A DNA stretch of 64,000 nucleotides from Setophaga petechia. Its lineage: Eukaryota; Chordata; Aves; Passeriformes; Parulidae. Location of the stretch: the NCBI GenBank assembly GCA_024362935.1, contig JANCRA010000003.1, positions 52,551,844-52,615,843 on the forward strand, written 5' to 3'. Numbering within the stretch: the first letter of the stretch is position 1; each line of letters begins with the position of its first letter. The notes under the pieces are model-generated. The model was not told where the DNA came from. It ran no database searches and saw only the letters and a list, made by a program, of their open reading frames with translations. Position numbers and translations under genes: made by a program. Positions 1 through 41,600 of this stretch are shown in pieces.

Positions 1-1051
1 TAGCCAATGTCCTGCTCATTGTACTTCAAAGCAGACAGTGAGCACATGGCTTTTGCTGAAAGAGAGTTTTACTAACTTTGGCCTGCTTGTTGTTCTGGGG
101 GGGGTCTTCCTAAGTTGTATCAGAAGATAGCTGTTACATTCATCAGTATTTTAGTTTTTTAAGCACATATTCTCATTCAAAACTGCAGAATTGCTTCTGG
201 TGCTGTAAGGCTCTTGTCCATCATTCCCCATGGCCCATCTCTAGCAGAAAAGGAGAGGACATTCTGGGTGTCTGCAGTTCTTGTGTTCAAGTGTGGTGCC
301 AGAAAACTATTGAGGAAAATAAAGAAAAAAGATTAGGGGTGAAAAAAGAGAAATCAGAAACCAGAAAAGGATGAAGGGGAACCTGAGAGGATGAAAATAC
401 AAAGATTGAATAGAACTGTCTGAAAAAATACAGGAATCAGTAAATATTTTCAGCTTTTCATTGTGGAATTTCAAGTAATTTCCCAGTGATATCTTCACCT
501 GTATAAAGTTTGAGGGAAAATTCCCTCACCTTTCAGCAGGAGTAGAAGTCATTAATAGAATTTTTTGCTCTGCTAGCCTCTGCTTTTTTTCTGTCTTCCG
601 TGGCCTATATGCACATAACTGTGTATCTGTTAACTCAGTTATTAATTTGTTCTGTGCCCCATTATGTTCTGTGTTAGTCTGAAAATAACTAGACTAGTCA
701 GAATATTACAAGAAAATCTTTAAAAAATAAAACCAAGATTAAAAGTCCTACTAAAATGACATCATAGGACACAAAAAATTAAATTACAGTAGAAGAGGCA
801 GGCCAACATGCAGAAAAGTTTGTTGGAGGTATACTCATTGTTTGAGGTATAGACAGCTGGTACCACCTGGTATAATCTTCCAATATAGTATCAAACTACA
901 CAGAAAAAGTAGTTGAATCATATTTGTAGTTTTACGTTTGTTTGGTTTGTTTTTTAAAATGAATTATATGCACATATATTGAAGTTAGACATCAAATATT
1001 TATTCAAATGTGAAAATATTTGTTAACATGCTTAAACTTTTTTTTTTAAAG
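1..1051 (+). other. CCDC73: CCDC73 intron (left part cut by window edge)
   Basis: This is AT-rich sequence upstream of the first visible exon, ending in a T-rich tract and AAAG just before the exon. I see no other gene, tRNA or recognisable transposon in it; a run of eight G at about 99-106 is the only low-complexity point. Confidence 0.7.
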
Positions 1052-28584
<27,533 letters not shown>

Positions 28585-28846
28585 AGATGAGCACCAGGAG
28601 ACAAGCATGCTTTTAGGCATAGACAGATCACTTCTGTAACCCAGATTGTAGAGGTATTCCTACAGAATATGGTATATATGTGTAGTTTCATGTTTATATA
28701 ACATGTTAACAGTTCTTATGTTCCAAAATGTATACAATTCCTACTCCTAATGTTAGTTCTGGTTCTGCAGTCAAATTCAAGTTATTATTGGCTTTGCCCA
28801 AAGATAAAAAGTTCCTAAGTTAATGTTTTTATGTATGTTTAGTAAA

Positions 28847-28852
28847 ATTAAA
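28847..28852 (+). terminator. CCDC73: Candidate CCDC73 polyadenylation signal (proximal, ATTAAA)
   Basis: ATTAAA lies 263 bases after the CCDC73 stop and is followed by a T/C-rich stretch. It is the common variant hexamer. Use cannot be judged from sequence alone. Confidence 0.45.
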
Positions 28853-29403
28853 TAACTTCTTAACTGTACCCTTCTCCTGCTCCTCAGAAGTTTTGGCTGA
28901 AATAGTTCAATTCATTTTCTCTGACTGACTGCTCCCTCAGTTTTCAGGCAAAATCACCTCCAGCTGTTTCAGGATGCAATGGGTTCTGCAAACATTTACA
29001 ACTACTTCCAGCAGTTCAAAGTGGCAGAAGAACAGAAAGATCTTCTGCTCAACTTTACTGCCAAATTATTTAAGTCTATCTGTTGTAGTTTCTGTATCAG
29101 TGAGGGCTCTTCCAACCTGAAGGATCAGGTATGACTACAGAAATAAGGCAGCAGATCTGGTTTCATGAAGCTTCACTTCTATTGGGTCACATTTCTTCTC
29201 CCTTGGGTCTAAGGGAAATTTTCTCTTACTTTAAGAATACTTGCACTTTCATTTTTCTGACCTCCCTCCCTCCCTTCCTCCCCACACCTGCAAAGAAAGG
29301 TCCCCATACTGTAAAATGAACAAAAGAAACATAACCAATATTGCCAGTTTCTTGTTGCTGATTATGTAAGAAAATCAACAGAAGACATTTTCCCATGTTA
29401 AGT

Positions 29404-29409
29404 TTTATT
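29404..29409 (-). terminator. EIF3M: EIF3M polyadenylation signal
   Basis: TTTATT on the + strand reads AATAAA on the minus strand, about 150 bases beyond the EIF3M stop, followed on that strand by a TGTTGATTTT-type T/G-rich stretch. It implies a short 3' UTR of about 170-190 bases. Confidence 0.65.
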
Positions 29410-29514
29410 GCCTCTTTTTTTTTTTCTTTCTTGGTGTGGCAGTTTAGAATATTTAGCTTCTTTAGGCCAATTGCATACATTTTTTGGAAACATCCACAAA
29501 TTATCAAAGTTTTG

Positions 29515-29520
29515 AATAAA
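29515..29520 (+). terminator. CCDC73: Candidate CCDC73 polyadenylation signal (distal, AATAAA)
   Basis: A canonical AATAAA lies 931 bases after the stop, only 38 bases before the EIF3M stop codon on the opposite strand. Use would make the two transcripts overlap tail to tail. Confidence 0.4.
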
Positions 29521-29557
29521 GTTCATCTATAGCAACATTACTAGGTCAAAAAAATTC

Positions 29558-29678
29558 TTAGGTGTCTGAGAGACTGAGGAGACTGTTTTTCACTTGATTC
29601 AAATTTTGCTTCCAGGTGTTTAGAGTGTCATACAACTGCTGCCACTGCTGCTTTCCAAAAGTCCGATGTGTGCTGTGA
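29558..29678 (-). CDS. EIF3M: EIF3M exon 11 (last), stop TAA
   Basis: Encodes residues 335-374, running from [19 protein letters not shown] to NSLLSLSDT and stop (TTA at 29558-29560 on +). The first base completes a Ser codon begun in exon 10. The acceptor on the minus strand is CTTCTCCAG. This is the helical tail after the PCI domain. Confidence 0.97.
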
Positions 29679-32600
29679 CTGGAGAAGTAAAACAAAATTG
29701 GGAGAAGGTTACTGGAGATGTCACACTCACCTAATCATTCTTCTATAGCATTACTTTACTCTCATGAGCAAATAGGAGAATTCCAATTTTTGCTCTAGAA
29801 AGGGCTTCACTTTACCAGTTAAGAGAATTCTGTAGCCTTCCCAAATATTTAAAGCAACAAGAGTCATTAGTATTCCTGTCACTAGTGGGTCATTAAATGA
29901 AATGTCCTGGAAAGTAGGACTCTTTCATTAAATAAGCTAATCACATTCAGTGTGAGCTTTAATAAAATTATGATAAATAGCAACTATTTAAGTAGCAGCA
30001 ACTGCTAGGAACAATACCTTGCTTCTAGTTAGAATATTCTACAAATGGAAGTGGAATAATTAGAACATACGAAGTTCTGCAAAATGCCATGAGGAATTGT
30101 CTTACCTGACAATGACTTTCCTCTGTGTCTGATCTATTTTGCAGTACACCATCTTTGTCTTTACAGCTGCAAAAAACAATGCTGTTTTGAGCAACATTTT
30201 CATGGTAATAGTGCAAAGGTATTAAACTGCACAAAAATGGTTCAAAATGAGATCAATACAAACATAAGAACTCAGCAGTTCACCTAATGTGTTTTGCTGT
30301 TGGTTTTAATGGTCTAGTAGGCAGAAAAGCAAAATGATGTAACAATATGAAGGTCATGCATGAATCCTATTGTTTGGTGCCAATCTATTAAACAATATCC
30401 TGAACAGATTTTATAAACTTCTCTCCCCTACAAACACATCCTGTTTTAATGACAGCAAACAAAACCAGATGACAAATTAAACCTGCAAACAATTTATTAG
30501 TCCTCTGAAGAATTACAGGAGATACAGTTCCTGTCACTGAGAAGAAAAACACTGGTTAAAACACAGCAGTTGGGCCTGTCTTTAAACATGAAGTTGTGCA
30601 GCTTTAACTTGTAAAAAGCACAGGAATCAAAATTAATATTGTTCTTAAAATTTACCATTAGCTGAGAAGATTATAAAGATCTTGCTGGTGAGCAATCTGT
30701 GCAGAACCACAGTTCTTACCATCAATGACAAATGCTTCTACATCATCAGCCCCGATCTGGAGTTCCTGCTGCATTGTGTCAAACGAGATTTCTTTATTCT
30801 CTACAGCCATTCCCATGAAAGTAAGGAGCCTCATCTTGGCCATATTGTGTTCGTGCAACAAGCCTGAGGAAAAGTGTTGGTAGTTTAATTAATGATTTAA
30901 TTGTAATTTATACAAATAATTTGCTTTTCGTGTTATTTTTAATATATATGCGTCCAATAATTTAAAATTTATTTCATATTGAAATATATTCTACTTTTCA
31001 CTGTCAACAGTTTTTTTGAGGTAAAATACCAAATCCTATATCTGCCTTGTCTTTTGCTAAAATAGCAAGTTTCATTGTGAATTCATCAAGACTCAGTTGT
31101 TTTTAGCAGAAATGTATTCTCTACAAAATTTTGGGGTTTTGAGCAGTAAAAACATCACCTAAACAGAATTTGAAGTGGTAAGAGTGCAAGTGAAATTTTC
31201 AGTTGCATCACCTGGAAGAACAGCAATGCAACAAAATGGAAAATCCACAGCTGGTTATGCCAAAAATCTTGTTAGAGCCTCAGCACTCATTCTCCTGTGG
31301 TTTCTGGAAAATAAACCTTTCACAGTGATGCTTCCAGAACAGAACACTGAGGTACCAGAAGAAAGCATTTTGCTACTGAATTTGTTTGTCCACAGCAAAA
31401 AAGGCATCATGAGGCTCATGTAGGCATCCAGTGTGGCTCAGAAAAGTGCTGTTCAAAACCAGCTGAACGGATACTGAGGTCAGGCTACAGCTTTTACATG
31501 GCTGCATAAATGCCAACACAAGGAACTGAGCCAAGGCCTTGCATGCCTAAAACAGACACCATTTTCCTGGAAAAACATCTAGGTCAACCAAGGTAAGTCA
31601 CTGAAATGAAACAAGGCACTTCTTAATGCCAAGGGCCGTGAGGTACCAACCAAGATCCAGTGGAAGTTTCTTAAAAATGAGTGTCAATCGTTTTGTTCTA
31701 GAATGACATTATAAACACTCCCATAGCTTCAGTAAATATGTAAGTTTGGAAATTTATAACACCCATACACTAGCAGGGAAGCACATTAGTGCAGGACATC
31801 ATGTTGTGTTAATTAGCTGTAATTATGATGCAGGTTCCCTATTTGGCACCCATTCAACAAAAACGAGATCACCATAATTCATACGAATGAGGAGCACCAG
31901 CAACTATACCTAACTGGGTTTAATGGAACTCTACAAGCATCAAAAAATCAATTAGCACACATTAACCCTAATTAGCAAATGCAAATGAGATGCTGATTAA
32001 CTTTGCGAAGAAGACTGCTGATAATGCCAGATTAACTGTGGCCATGTTAGGGCGATGCAGTTGACACAGATAATGCTGCTGCTGGCCTAAGTTGTCAGCA
32101 TTAATAAAACAACAAATTGTAACAAACTGATGCTGCCTGTGGGAGCCTGCTCTGCACAGCTTTCCTGGGCCACTTCTGACTGGTCCTGGTCCAGGAAGGG
32201 TTACAACTACAGCCCATGCTCTGCTGTCACTGGAATCCTATTCTAAACAGCCTTTAAAATCTGGCAAGTTATTTTTTAAAAAATGTCTAAAGCATAGCTT
32301 AAAATCTCATTGCTTTTAGTAATAGATAATTTTTTGAATGCCTCATCTTAAAACTGCATTGTTGTCTCAGACAAAACTGCCCTTGTTTATCAAAGCCATG
32401 GCTGAGCCACTCAGTTCCCAGCATTTCCCCCTGTGCTGCCTCCAAATCTCTGCTTGTCCATTGCCCAGAGACACAGAGAGGTTCTGGGCACACCACAGAG
32501 AAATGGCCATAAGGGGAAGGTAAGACTGTCTTTCCAAACAGCTGCACAGGTATCTAAGGATTTTACTAAGATTATATGAAAATTAGATATATTGAAAGTT

Positions 32601-35600
32601 CACACTGAATTAATTCCTGGAGGGAAGCACAGACACAGGGAGGCAAGGCAAAAGAAACCATAACAACTGGTAATTATACAATTAATGCTACATAGATGTG
32701 TAATTGATCTCCATAAATTTATTCAAATGTTGGTGTAACAGCAATTTCAGCAAATACTTCTGTGAACAAGTACCTAAAAGATAAATCCCAAACCCACTTT
32801 CCCCTGAGAAGGAAAAGCATAAGATGTCTGCATAACTCATGTTCAGATACACGTGACTAAACATACACTTATCCTATAGACACATTTACAAGTTACCAAA
32901 AACTTGCTGCTATATCCACCAAAAATCTCATTGGTATTTCCATCATTTTAATACCTAAAGTACCACCATTTTAAAGCTCTGAGAGCAGTTATTCTAAGAA
33001 TTGCATCACACTCCATTAAACAAAATAATGCACGTGTTAAAAAGCTGCACTAAACTCTGTTTTAGCAAAACTATGGCTTTCCTCACATGCATCCAAGGCA
33101 ACGTTTAAGTGTCATTTGAAAATCAAAGTTATAAAAAAAAAATTGTATTTTTATGGAAACATTTATTCATTACCAATATGTCAAAACCTTAATGCAGTAA
33201 TAAAAAAATCTGCATCATTGAGCAATTTCTGCATTGCCACTGACCCCTGTCCTAAAAAGCTGGAATATAAAAAACGTAATTTTAATGCATGCAATAGCTT
33301 ATGAACCAGTGCTCCTTTGAAACAGTCAATTACACATCAACGGGGGAGTGTCAAAGTGTTAATTACTACTCCTTTTTTCCACAGTGTGTAAATAAAGAGG
33401 GTGCTGACATTAACATTCCATCACATTGCTTCATGTGATGAAACAAATTAACTGGGACAGACCGTGGCTTGCTGGCTCTAATGCATCAGCACAGGCAGAC
33501 ACAGACACACACACACAATTTGCATGCTTTATCTCACTGCTCAGAGGTATTTGCTGTTACAAAGTTATTCATCATTTTAAAAAAATAGATTTATACAAGC
33601 TGGTGGTTTCCTCAATGCAGCTGTGATCTCTGGCCTAGCCTGGCATATGATTGTGTTAAACCTTTCAGGAGGGGAGTTGTAAGAGAAAACAGTGGGTAAA
33701 ACCACAGTTCTCTTCCAAAGCCATAAACAACTTGTTTTCAAAGAACAAACCATGGTTAGATGGCCCACTCACAGTCTATCATCTACAAACTCTGATCTGT
33801 TTTGATATTTCCTTGCTTCAATACATGGATTCAAACTGAATTACTCTGTGGCTTCCACATCTTAAACCATGTAAATAGTCAGCAATGTGATGATCTGAAA
33901 ACTTACCCAGGGAGTCAATGAAGTCTTTGTTGTTCTGATAAAACTTGACATAGGACGCTAGTTTAGCACTTACAAAAATTGTCAAAAGCTAGAAGATGGA
34001 AAACAAGCATGAGAACAGTTTAAATATTATCTTGGTTTCCCTCTTTGCAGGCTGGACAGATACAGACAGAAACTATGGGTATTGAACAGAAAAACAGGCT
34101 GTTAAGAGCTGAAATTCTGCCTTCTGGCAAGAGATGTGGGCAGTCTGTGCTGAGCTTACTTCCTTTCCCCAGACTTAAGATTTGCTACAAACCTCAAGAG
34201 AGGGCAGGACTTGTAATGAGTTTCTGAAACTTTGAAAGGGAAATGTTTCACATGCAATTTTAATTTTAAAGACTGTAAAAGAAATAGCACATTGCAGCTC
34301 AGGATTACTGACACAGATAACTGTTCTAATGGATTTCAAAAGACACATTAAACCAAAGCAGTCTACTGTTATCAAACCATCTCACTAAAAACAAAGTTAC
34401 TTACATCATGAATAAGTTCTCCTTCCAAAAATTTGACTGGTTTTAAGGCAAGAAGATGATCAAAGAGAAAGGTATTTGGATCCTTCAATGCTCGTACAAT
34501 ACATCTGAGGAGAAAAGGAAAATGCTTACTTTCAGAGCAATTCACATCTTTATGACTAAGAGCAACTCAATTTGTTGTTCCTTGCTTTCTAGGAAACAAG
34601 GGTTTTCAATTATTATTAGAAGTAACATATGTGACATTCCAGTTTTAAACTTCATTTTACAGATGGAAAAAAAAATGACCAGGAAGCATTAAAGTGGTTT
34701 GTCCAGTATTCCAAATGAAATGTGCCAGGTGGTCAATCCACAGATCACCCTACAGTTTTCATCTATGCATTTTTTTCCAGCATAGCCTTTGTTCCTAGGA
34801 GGAACAAAGGCAGTTTTACTGTGCTCCTAAAATTTCACAGAATTAAGCTGTTTTGGATGATTTAATTACACTTGAATACGTGACACAACACAGAAAAAAC
34901 CCCAACACTAAACAGTGCAAGGCCCAGGATTTCTCAGCTGCAGCTGCAGACTAGAAGCAGGAACTCCAGAAGAAAGCTTTTCCCAGCAGCACATCAGAAG
35001 CCTTGGCTGGCTCTGCCACACCAGGACACCAGGGGAACCTGAGCTCTGCACAGACACAGGCTGCTGGAGGGCAGCCAGTGGAGTTCCCACTGAGGCACAG
35101 ACACTCATTTTCCAAAGGAGTCATCCTGATTTTCCTCCGTGGTTAAGTATAAACAACTCCCTTGAGAACTAATGGTAGTGCACATCTAGCAGAACCTAAA
35201 GAACTAACTCCTAAAAAAACCATGATGGTTAGACCATCAAAACACAGGCATTTACTCATTTTGGCCAGTGGGGAAAATGCACTGTTATGAATCAATTTAG
35301 TCCCAGCTTGTTCAACAGGTAAGCTTGTTTCTGTGCAGTTCACATCCTTTGTACTTGCTCATAGAGAAGACAGCAACAATGTCTTTTCAAGACAAAGTGC
35401 TTTTTGGAAAGAATGCTCACAGTCAGATAAAAGAACAGGCAAAAAGTAAAACCACATGAAATAAACGATTCCAATACAAATTTCAAGTGCACAGCTGATG
35501 TAAAGTCCTTACCCAAGGCTGATCTCAGCAGTGACCAGGAACTGTCCTGTGCACTTGCACACTGGAATAAGCCTGGCTGTGCCTACAAACAGCCAGACCT

Positions 35601-38600
35601 ACAGCAGGCTGCAGAGACAAACTCCTGACTGAGTCAGCAAAGCTACACAAGAGGCCAGGCTGGGCCCTTGGCATGCCAGGGCATTCAATCCTCTTAATAG
35701 TAAGGGGATCAAAATAATCTGGCATTTGAGGAAAAGTTACTTTTAAGGAAACTGGGAAGCCAGTCTTACCTGTGAGCATCAACTCTAGCCTGGGAAGCAT
35801 TGTCCTCTGTGTAACTTCCCAACAGCTCCACCATCACTTTTGCTGCAGTATCACTATTAGGAAAAAAAAAAAAAAAGTTACCTCAGGATTGCTGAAAAAA
35901 TAGTTCAAACAAGACACTCAAATATTTAAATAATTCCATTATGATGTTATAGGTCAAATTAAATCACATTTGAAAAAGATGTAGATGATCCCTTTTAATT
36001 CTAGTGGAAAGAACAAATTAGCTGGATGTATTCTTTCAATTCTTGTTCTACAAAATGTTTATCTTCACCCTTCATTTCATTCTCTTAAACTGATTAATTA
36101 CCTGCTGGTTATGGAAAAAGCTTTCTGAGCTAGGAGCAGCTTTATATGGTTCACTAGAATGCTCCTCTGGTGCACATCTGGATTTAATCATTGCGCAATA
36201 AGTAGCGCTGCAAAGTTTATTTCAAATGTAAAATGGCATCTCTTAAAGAATATTTATGGTCAGGAAAATGACTGTATAAAAGCTGCTCTCTTCTTTCACA
36301 GATTCTCTCTTGAAGTATTCTGACTGAGAGCTGCTCATTTTATTGATGAAATTATACAGCCAGCAGTGAGACAGGCTAAGGCTGCTGTGAGGCTTCCAGC
36401 ACTGGTCTGACAGACCAACAACTCCTTCTCAGAGAGCTGAGCAAACCTACCCAGATTATCTTGTAAACAACATCAAAACTATTGCAAACCAGCTCTGACA
36501 TTGTTACTGTGTCATTTTAACAGATTTTGATTTATTTTCACTTCACAGATTTACCACCAACAAGGCCAGCAACCGCTGATGCTTGTTGCAAAATTTACAC
36601 CAAATTATCCCACGTGGTCTAAAAGCACACACAATTTTCCTTAAAACAAAACACTGGGAGAATTAAATTTTAGTTTGCATTAGTGACTTAGGCCAATGGC
36701 ATCAACTGCACAGGGAAGAACAAACCAACACAAGATGCCCAGTATGCTCTGTGCTGTGCCAGAGGTTTAACCCACACAGCAGCACGGGGCTGAGTGGTTT
36801 TTGTAGTACAAGAACAGTGTCTCTATATGGGTGTTTATTTGAAATCTCACCATACCACTGTCTGACAGCCCTCCATAGGGTGAAGTTTGTTTTCAGAGAA
36901 TTTACCAGATCTGAGAGATGTGCAGCACAAATATTAAGACATCATGGGCAACACCCATTATCATATAAAATCTGGATATACATTTGTCCCCAGGCAGGGG
37001 CATTTTCTGTAGATCCCAGCATTCCAGAACCATACTCAGGGACATAAGCTTTAATGAAACATTTGTTTTAAAACTCCAGCATTAAAGAGGTCAGCTTATG
37101 TTTTGCCCTGGTGACCAGTATTGACGTACATGAACCCATAGTTCTGTATCAGTGAAAAAAAAAATTACTTTAGGCAGCTTTATGTATGAGAGAAGGATCT
37201 GCATGTAAATCAGTCTGTGACTGACTATGATTTTAGCACTGGTGAAATCTTACCAAAATTAGGTGTCCTAGGAGACAAAGGACCACTTTAATACAAGAAT
37301 GGCAACATACAGATATTTATTCAAAGAGGCTCAGCTCATGTGGTACTCAATCTAATACACAACTCCTTATTTAATGAAAGCTTTTCAGCAGTAATTCTTG
37401 TGCACTTCAGAGCTGTGTTACAGTTTTCTGGCACTTTTTTTCCTTTCCTAATCTTTCCCTTAGCAGCAAAAATTGAAAACTATCACTTTACTAAATTCAA
37501 ACAGTATTTTCAATTCCCTGCCTTTTTTTTTTAAGTGCAGAAAGAGTGAAATTTTTCATTTCTGTTTCTTGGAAACAACAGAATGCTACAAGACAATTAG
37601 TCCCAAACTTTGTGTGCTAAATTCTTGTGAACCTCAGCAAACACGGCAGCCTTCACATTCTATTCTATTCAAATATGGCAGCTATTCTATTCTATTCTAT
37701 TCTATTCTATTCTATTCTATTCTATTCTATTCTACTCTATTCAAACATGGCAGCCTTTATATTCTATGGCAGTCTTGCATTCTATTCAGTGTCAGATTAC
37801 TGCTGCAAATTAGGCTGTTTAAGCACTAATACAGATCACTATTTTACCACAGCTGCTTGTTAAATGTGTCTCACCTTAGGTGCAAATGTGAACATTTTTT
37901 CTAGTAAAACAGCCTGAGTAAGTGCTCTTGGCTCCATTTCCCAGCCTAGATGCATAACTTGACAAAAAGCCAGTGAAGGTTTAAGAGTGATGGCAGATAA
38001 AAGGAACAAAAAATCCACAGCAGAGCATTCAGAGACTTAGTGAGATGCTGGAATTGAGTCCCTCTACATTACATGATATTAAACTGAACTAAAATGAAAT
38101 GAAACAATTACTCTGCAGGTGCCTGACACGCTGAGCTTTTTGCTACAAGGATTAATGGCCAGACTTGCCAGACCTGTTTGAATTTAAATTGGGCAGGGCC
38201 AAAACTGCTGAATCCTGCCAGCAGAGACCAGCTTTAAACTACATCAAGGTGGCTGGAAAAGGTTTGATGAAAGAAACTTTCACTTGTCACTGCAGGAAAA
38301 GGGACACCACACAACCTCTGCACACTTACTTTTTAGGAGCTACCAATCTATTAACTACCAATACTGGAGATCCACTGGGAGTAAGTCTAATTAGCTACAG
38401 TAAACAAAGTCTAATTAGCTACAGTAAACAATCTCTTCTGGCACACTGACCGAAGTTAAAACAGAAATCAAGCAAACAAAAGAATTCAATTGTCTTTAAC
38501 AATCTAGTTCTTTTCCCTTGATTATAAATCAACAACACTGAGGTATGATTTTTATCATGTACTTTTCAGTTCCCACTTATCTTCCCATACTGCTAGATAG

Positions 38601-41600
38601 AGCAACATTCCTGAGTGCTACAGCTGGAATGCTGCTGTGAGTTTCCCATACTATTGCAAACACTGCCCACTGATCCAGGACAGTGAACCAGGTCAAAGGT
38701 GCCAGGGTCACTTCTTGTTTTCTTTGCTGGAGAGAAGTGCAAGTGCCCTGAAACACTGCCTGGACACCAAGTGCAGGAGTCTTACAGAGTTTGTGGAAAT
38801 TTTTATTGGTTGTCTTAAAAAATTTTATCACCTATGGTTAGCAAGCAAAACACCATTTAGTAGCAAGGTTACTGGTAGCAGTGGAAACAAAAACTAGAAG
38901 TTTAATCCACTGATTTGATAGCAAGACTAGCTAAAAATAGTTGGCTATTAAGTTGGGAATGGAACTAGTTAAAACATCACAATAAATCAACAGGATGGGA
39001 AGTGAGGAAGAGCAGGAATGTTATCAGTGTAATATTTCTGAAACAAGGTAAGCACTAAGCCATGGAAAAGATCTGTGACTAACATTTCTGAATTAATTTT
39101 GACCATCTGCCATAAAGAACTATTGATGCAAAAGCATTTGAGTGTTACAAACAGGAATTCCCAGTAATGTAGCTCACAGAGTAACTACTCCATGAGGATT
39201 AGTCATCCCTAAACTGAGGTTATGATCCTGCTATGCTGATGCAGCATTTCCAGGCTACAATTCCAGCAGGGCACAATAAGCCAACTGTCCTGACAGATGG
39301 ACCTCTTCTCCACCTGTGACAGCTTCACACTTGCCTTTTTAAACCCCCAGCAAGGTCATGTCCCCAGGCCAAGCCCCTGTGCAGTCACACAAATGCCACA
39401 GAAGCACCAACACACACAGGTACAGGCAGCTGGAGGGGACAGGAACAGGGAGTACAGGACAAAACTTCCTTTTGCAGCAGTGCAAGGTTATGCAAAGCTG
39501 AAAATGGACAAGTGCAGTTCTGGTACCACTGTGTGTCAGCAGTGGAGGGGGCTTGATGCTGCCTCCCTATGAAAATAAAAAAACCCTTGAAAATATAACT
39601 CAGAAAACAGTGGAAGGGCAGGGGGATGCAACACACATCCCCCACATCCCCATCCCAAAGTGCAGGGACAGGTTAAGTAGGTTTGAGCTGCTGTGGAACT
39701 ACACCCAAACCACTGCACAGCAGCCCATCACTGCAGCCCTGGCCAGGGAAGTCAATCCACTGCATCATTTCTGTGAGATAAACTGATGACAGCTCTCAGT
39801 TCAGACCTGCATTAGTTTACAGGCACCATACACACTGGATTACTCTACATGCCAGAAGACAGTGGTCTGCCAAGTTTGTTACATCAAAGATGCTTCTTAT
39901 GATCCAGGATAATAATTCAAAATGGCCAAGCAGGTATTCTGTGGACATTAATTTCCATGACTAGTGGAAAGCTCTGTCCTGAAGGTAATGTTTACATAAA
40001 AAGACTGATTCTGCTAGCCATGATTGATAAGCCTTCCCACATCATTAAGTAAGAGATAGCACTGCCATGCACTAAAATGTCAAAACTGCAATTAAATAAT
40101 AAACTTGGCATAATGCTACAATGCACTAAGATGATTATTTATAGAAAGGAATAGTGTTATTTTGGGAGTCTCTGGTTTGCAGCTAAGTCACTACTAACTT
40201 TAATGTTATTGGGAACACTGGTTTAATACAAGAGTGTTTAAAAGTATTTTTTAAAAACCCAGAAGTGTATTTGGATTGAATTATCAGTACAGATTAATTT
40301 TACACATCCTGTGAGAAATGCTTTCCCTACAGCTCACCTACAGTACATCAAAATACAGAATTGTCTAGTATGTATGACTTGTCTCTTATACCTTTTCTTG
40401 CAGTCCACTAGGACATCATACAGCAGTCTCAGGAGGGTGTGCTTTTTCTCTGTGGCCAGATTCCAGTCAGAAATCCATTTTCGGACCTAGGCAGAATACA
40501 AGTGAAAAAGAAGCATTCAGGAAAAGATTAAAATAGTACTACAAATACTCCTCATTTTCTCCCAAGCAGAAAAGGATTAAAAGTATCTTGCACAAAGATT
40601 TCTCTTTTAGGTTTTCTGATTCTCATGCTCCCATTGCTCCTTGTCCTGTCACTATTTGCCGATGCCAAGAGTTGCTCTGCCTCTTTAATGAGCCCCCTTT
40701 AAAGTACTGCAGTAAAGGCATCCTGGAGCCTTCTCTTCTCCAGGCTGGACAATCCCAATGCTCTCAGCCTTCCCCCACAGGAGAGGTGTTGCATCTCTCT
40801 AATCAGCTTCATGGCAATTTCTCTAGGCTCTGGCAATTTGTAAGAGATGGTCTGTATCAGCTCTGAGTAATATTCAGGTGCAGCACGGTTCATACAAAGG
40901 CCACAACTTGAAGGGTCACTTAATTACCTGATCTAGTTCAGTTGGAATGTACTGGATGGCACCACAGGACGAGGCCACTTTGAGAAGGCTGCAGTACACT
41001 GTGTACCTCACAGGAGTGTTCTTGTCCATGCCATGGAAGAGATTGCTCAGGCTAAAGCACAAACAACCAACAACGGAGTTACAGAGCTTTCCAAAAACAT
41101 TCCTGGAGTGCATGTCAATGTTCTTCAAACACACAGGCTAGTACAAAGCATCTGGTAGCACCTTACATCCATGAGCTGTAACAGCTTCCAGTTTTGTAAT
41201 CATTTTCAGCAAGCTGAAAATGATGCATATTAATTTCACTTTGGAACACCCAAAGAAAAAATTCGTACTTCTATTTTATGACAGTGAAAAGAAGGTAAAA
41301 GAATGCTTCTTGCAACACCCCACACTTTGATTTAAGGGCTACAAGATAATCCTCTTCAGAGGCACAATTGCTTGGTCTCACTTTGCCCTGTCCAACACTT
41401 ACAGCTGCAGTCTGAGAGATGGGCGCTCTCCTTCCCGAAACTTCACCAACTTCTCACACAGGTTTTCAATCAGTGCTTCTTGTTTGTCAGGTTCCAGGAT
41501 GAGCAGCAGAGAGACAACGCTGTTCATCACACTCTCCACATCTGCATAAACCAAAACATACAGCTGTTGGAAACTGCAAGCAGCAATCAGTAGCTACCTT

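Larger units (their letters stand above)
28585..29557. other. Convergent 3' UTR interval between CCDC73 and EIF3M
   Basis: 973 bp separate the two stop codons. + strand signals are ATTAAA at 28847-28852 and AATAAA at 29515-29520. The only good minus-strand signal I see is at 29404-29409. If CCDC73 uses its distal signal, the two mRNAs would overlap by roughly 150 bases. No further coding potential is supported. Confidence 0.7.
35854..40391 (-). other. EIF3M: EIF3M intron 5, 4.5 kb (largest intron)
   Basis: Contains an ATTCT pentanucleotide array at 37683-37741 and a perfect 24-bp tandem duplication at 38384-38431. Otherwise it is unique AT-rich sequence without a gene that I can support. Confidence 0.7.
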
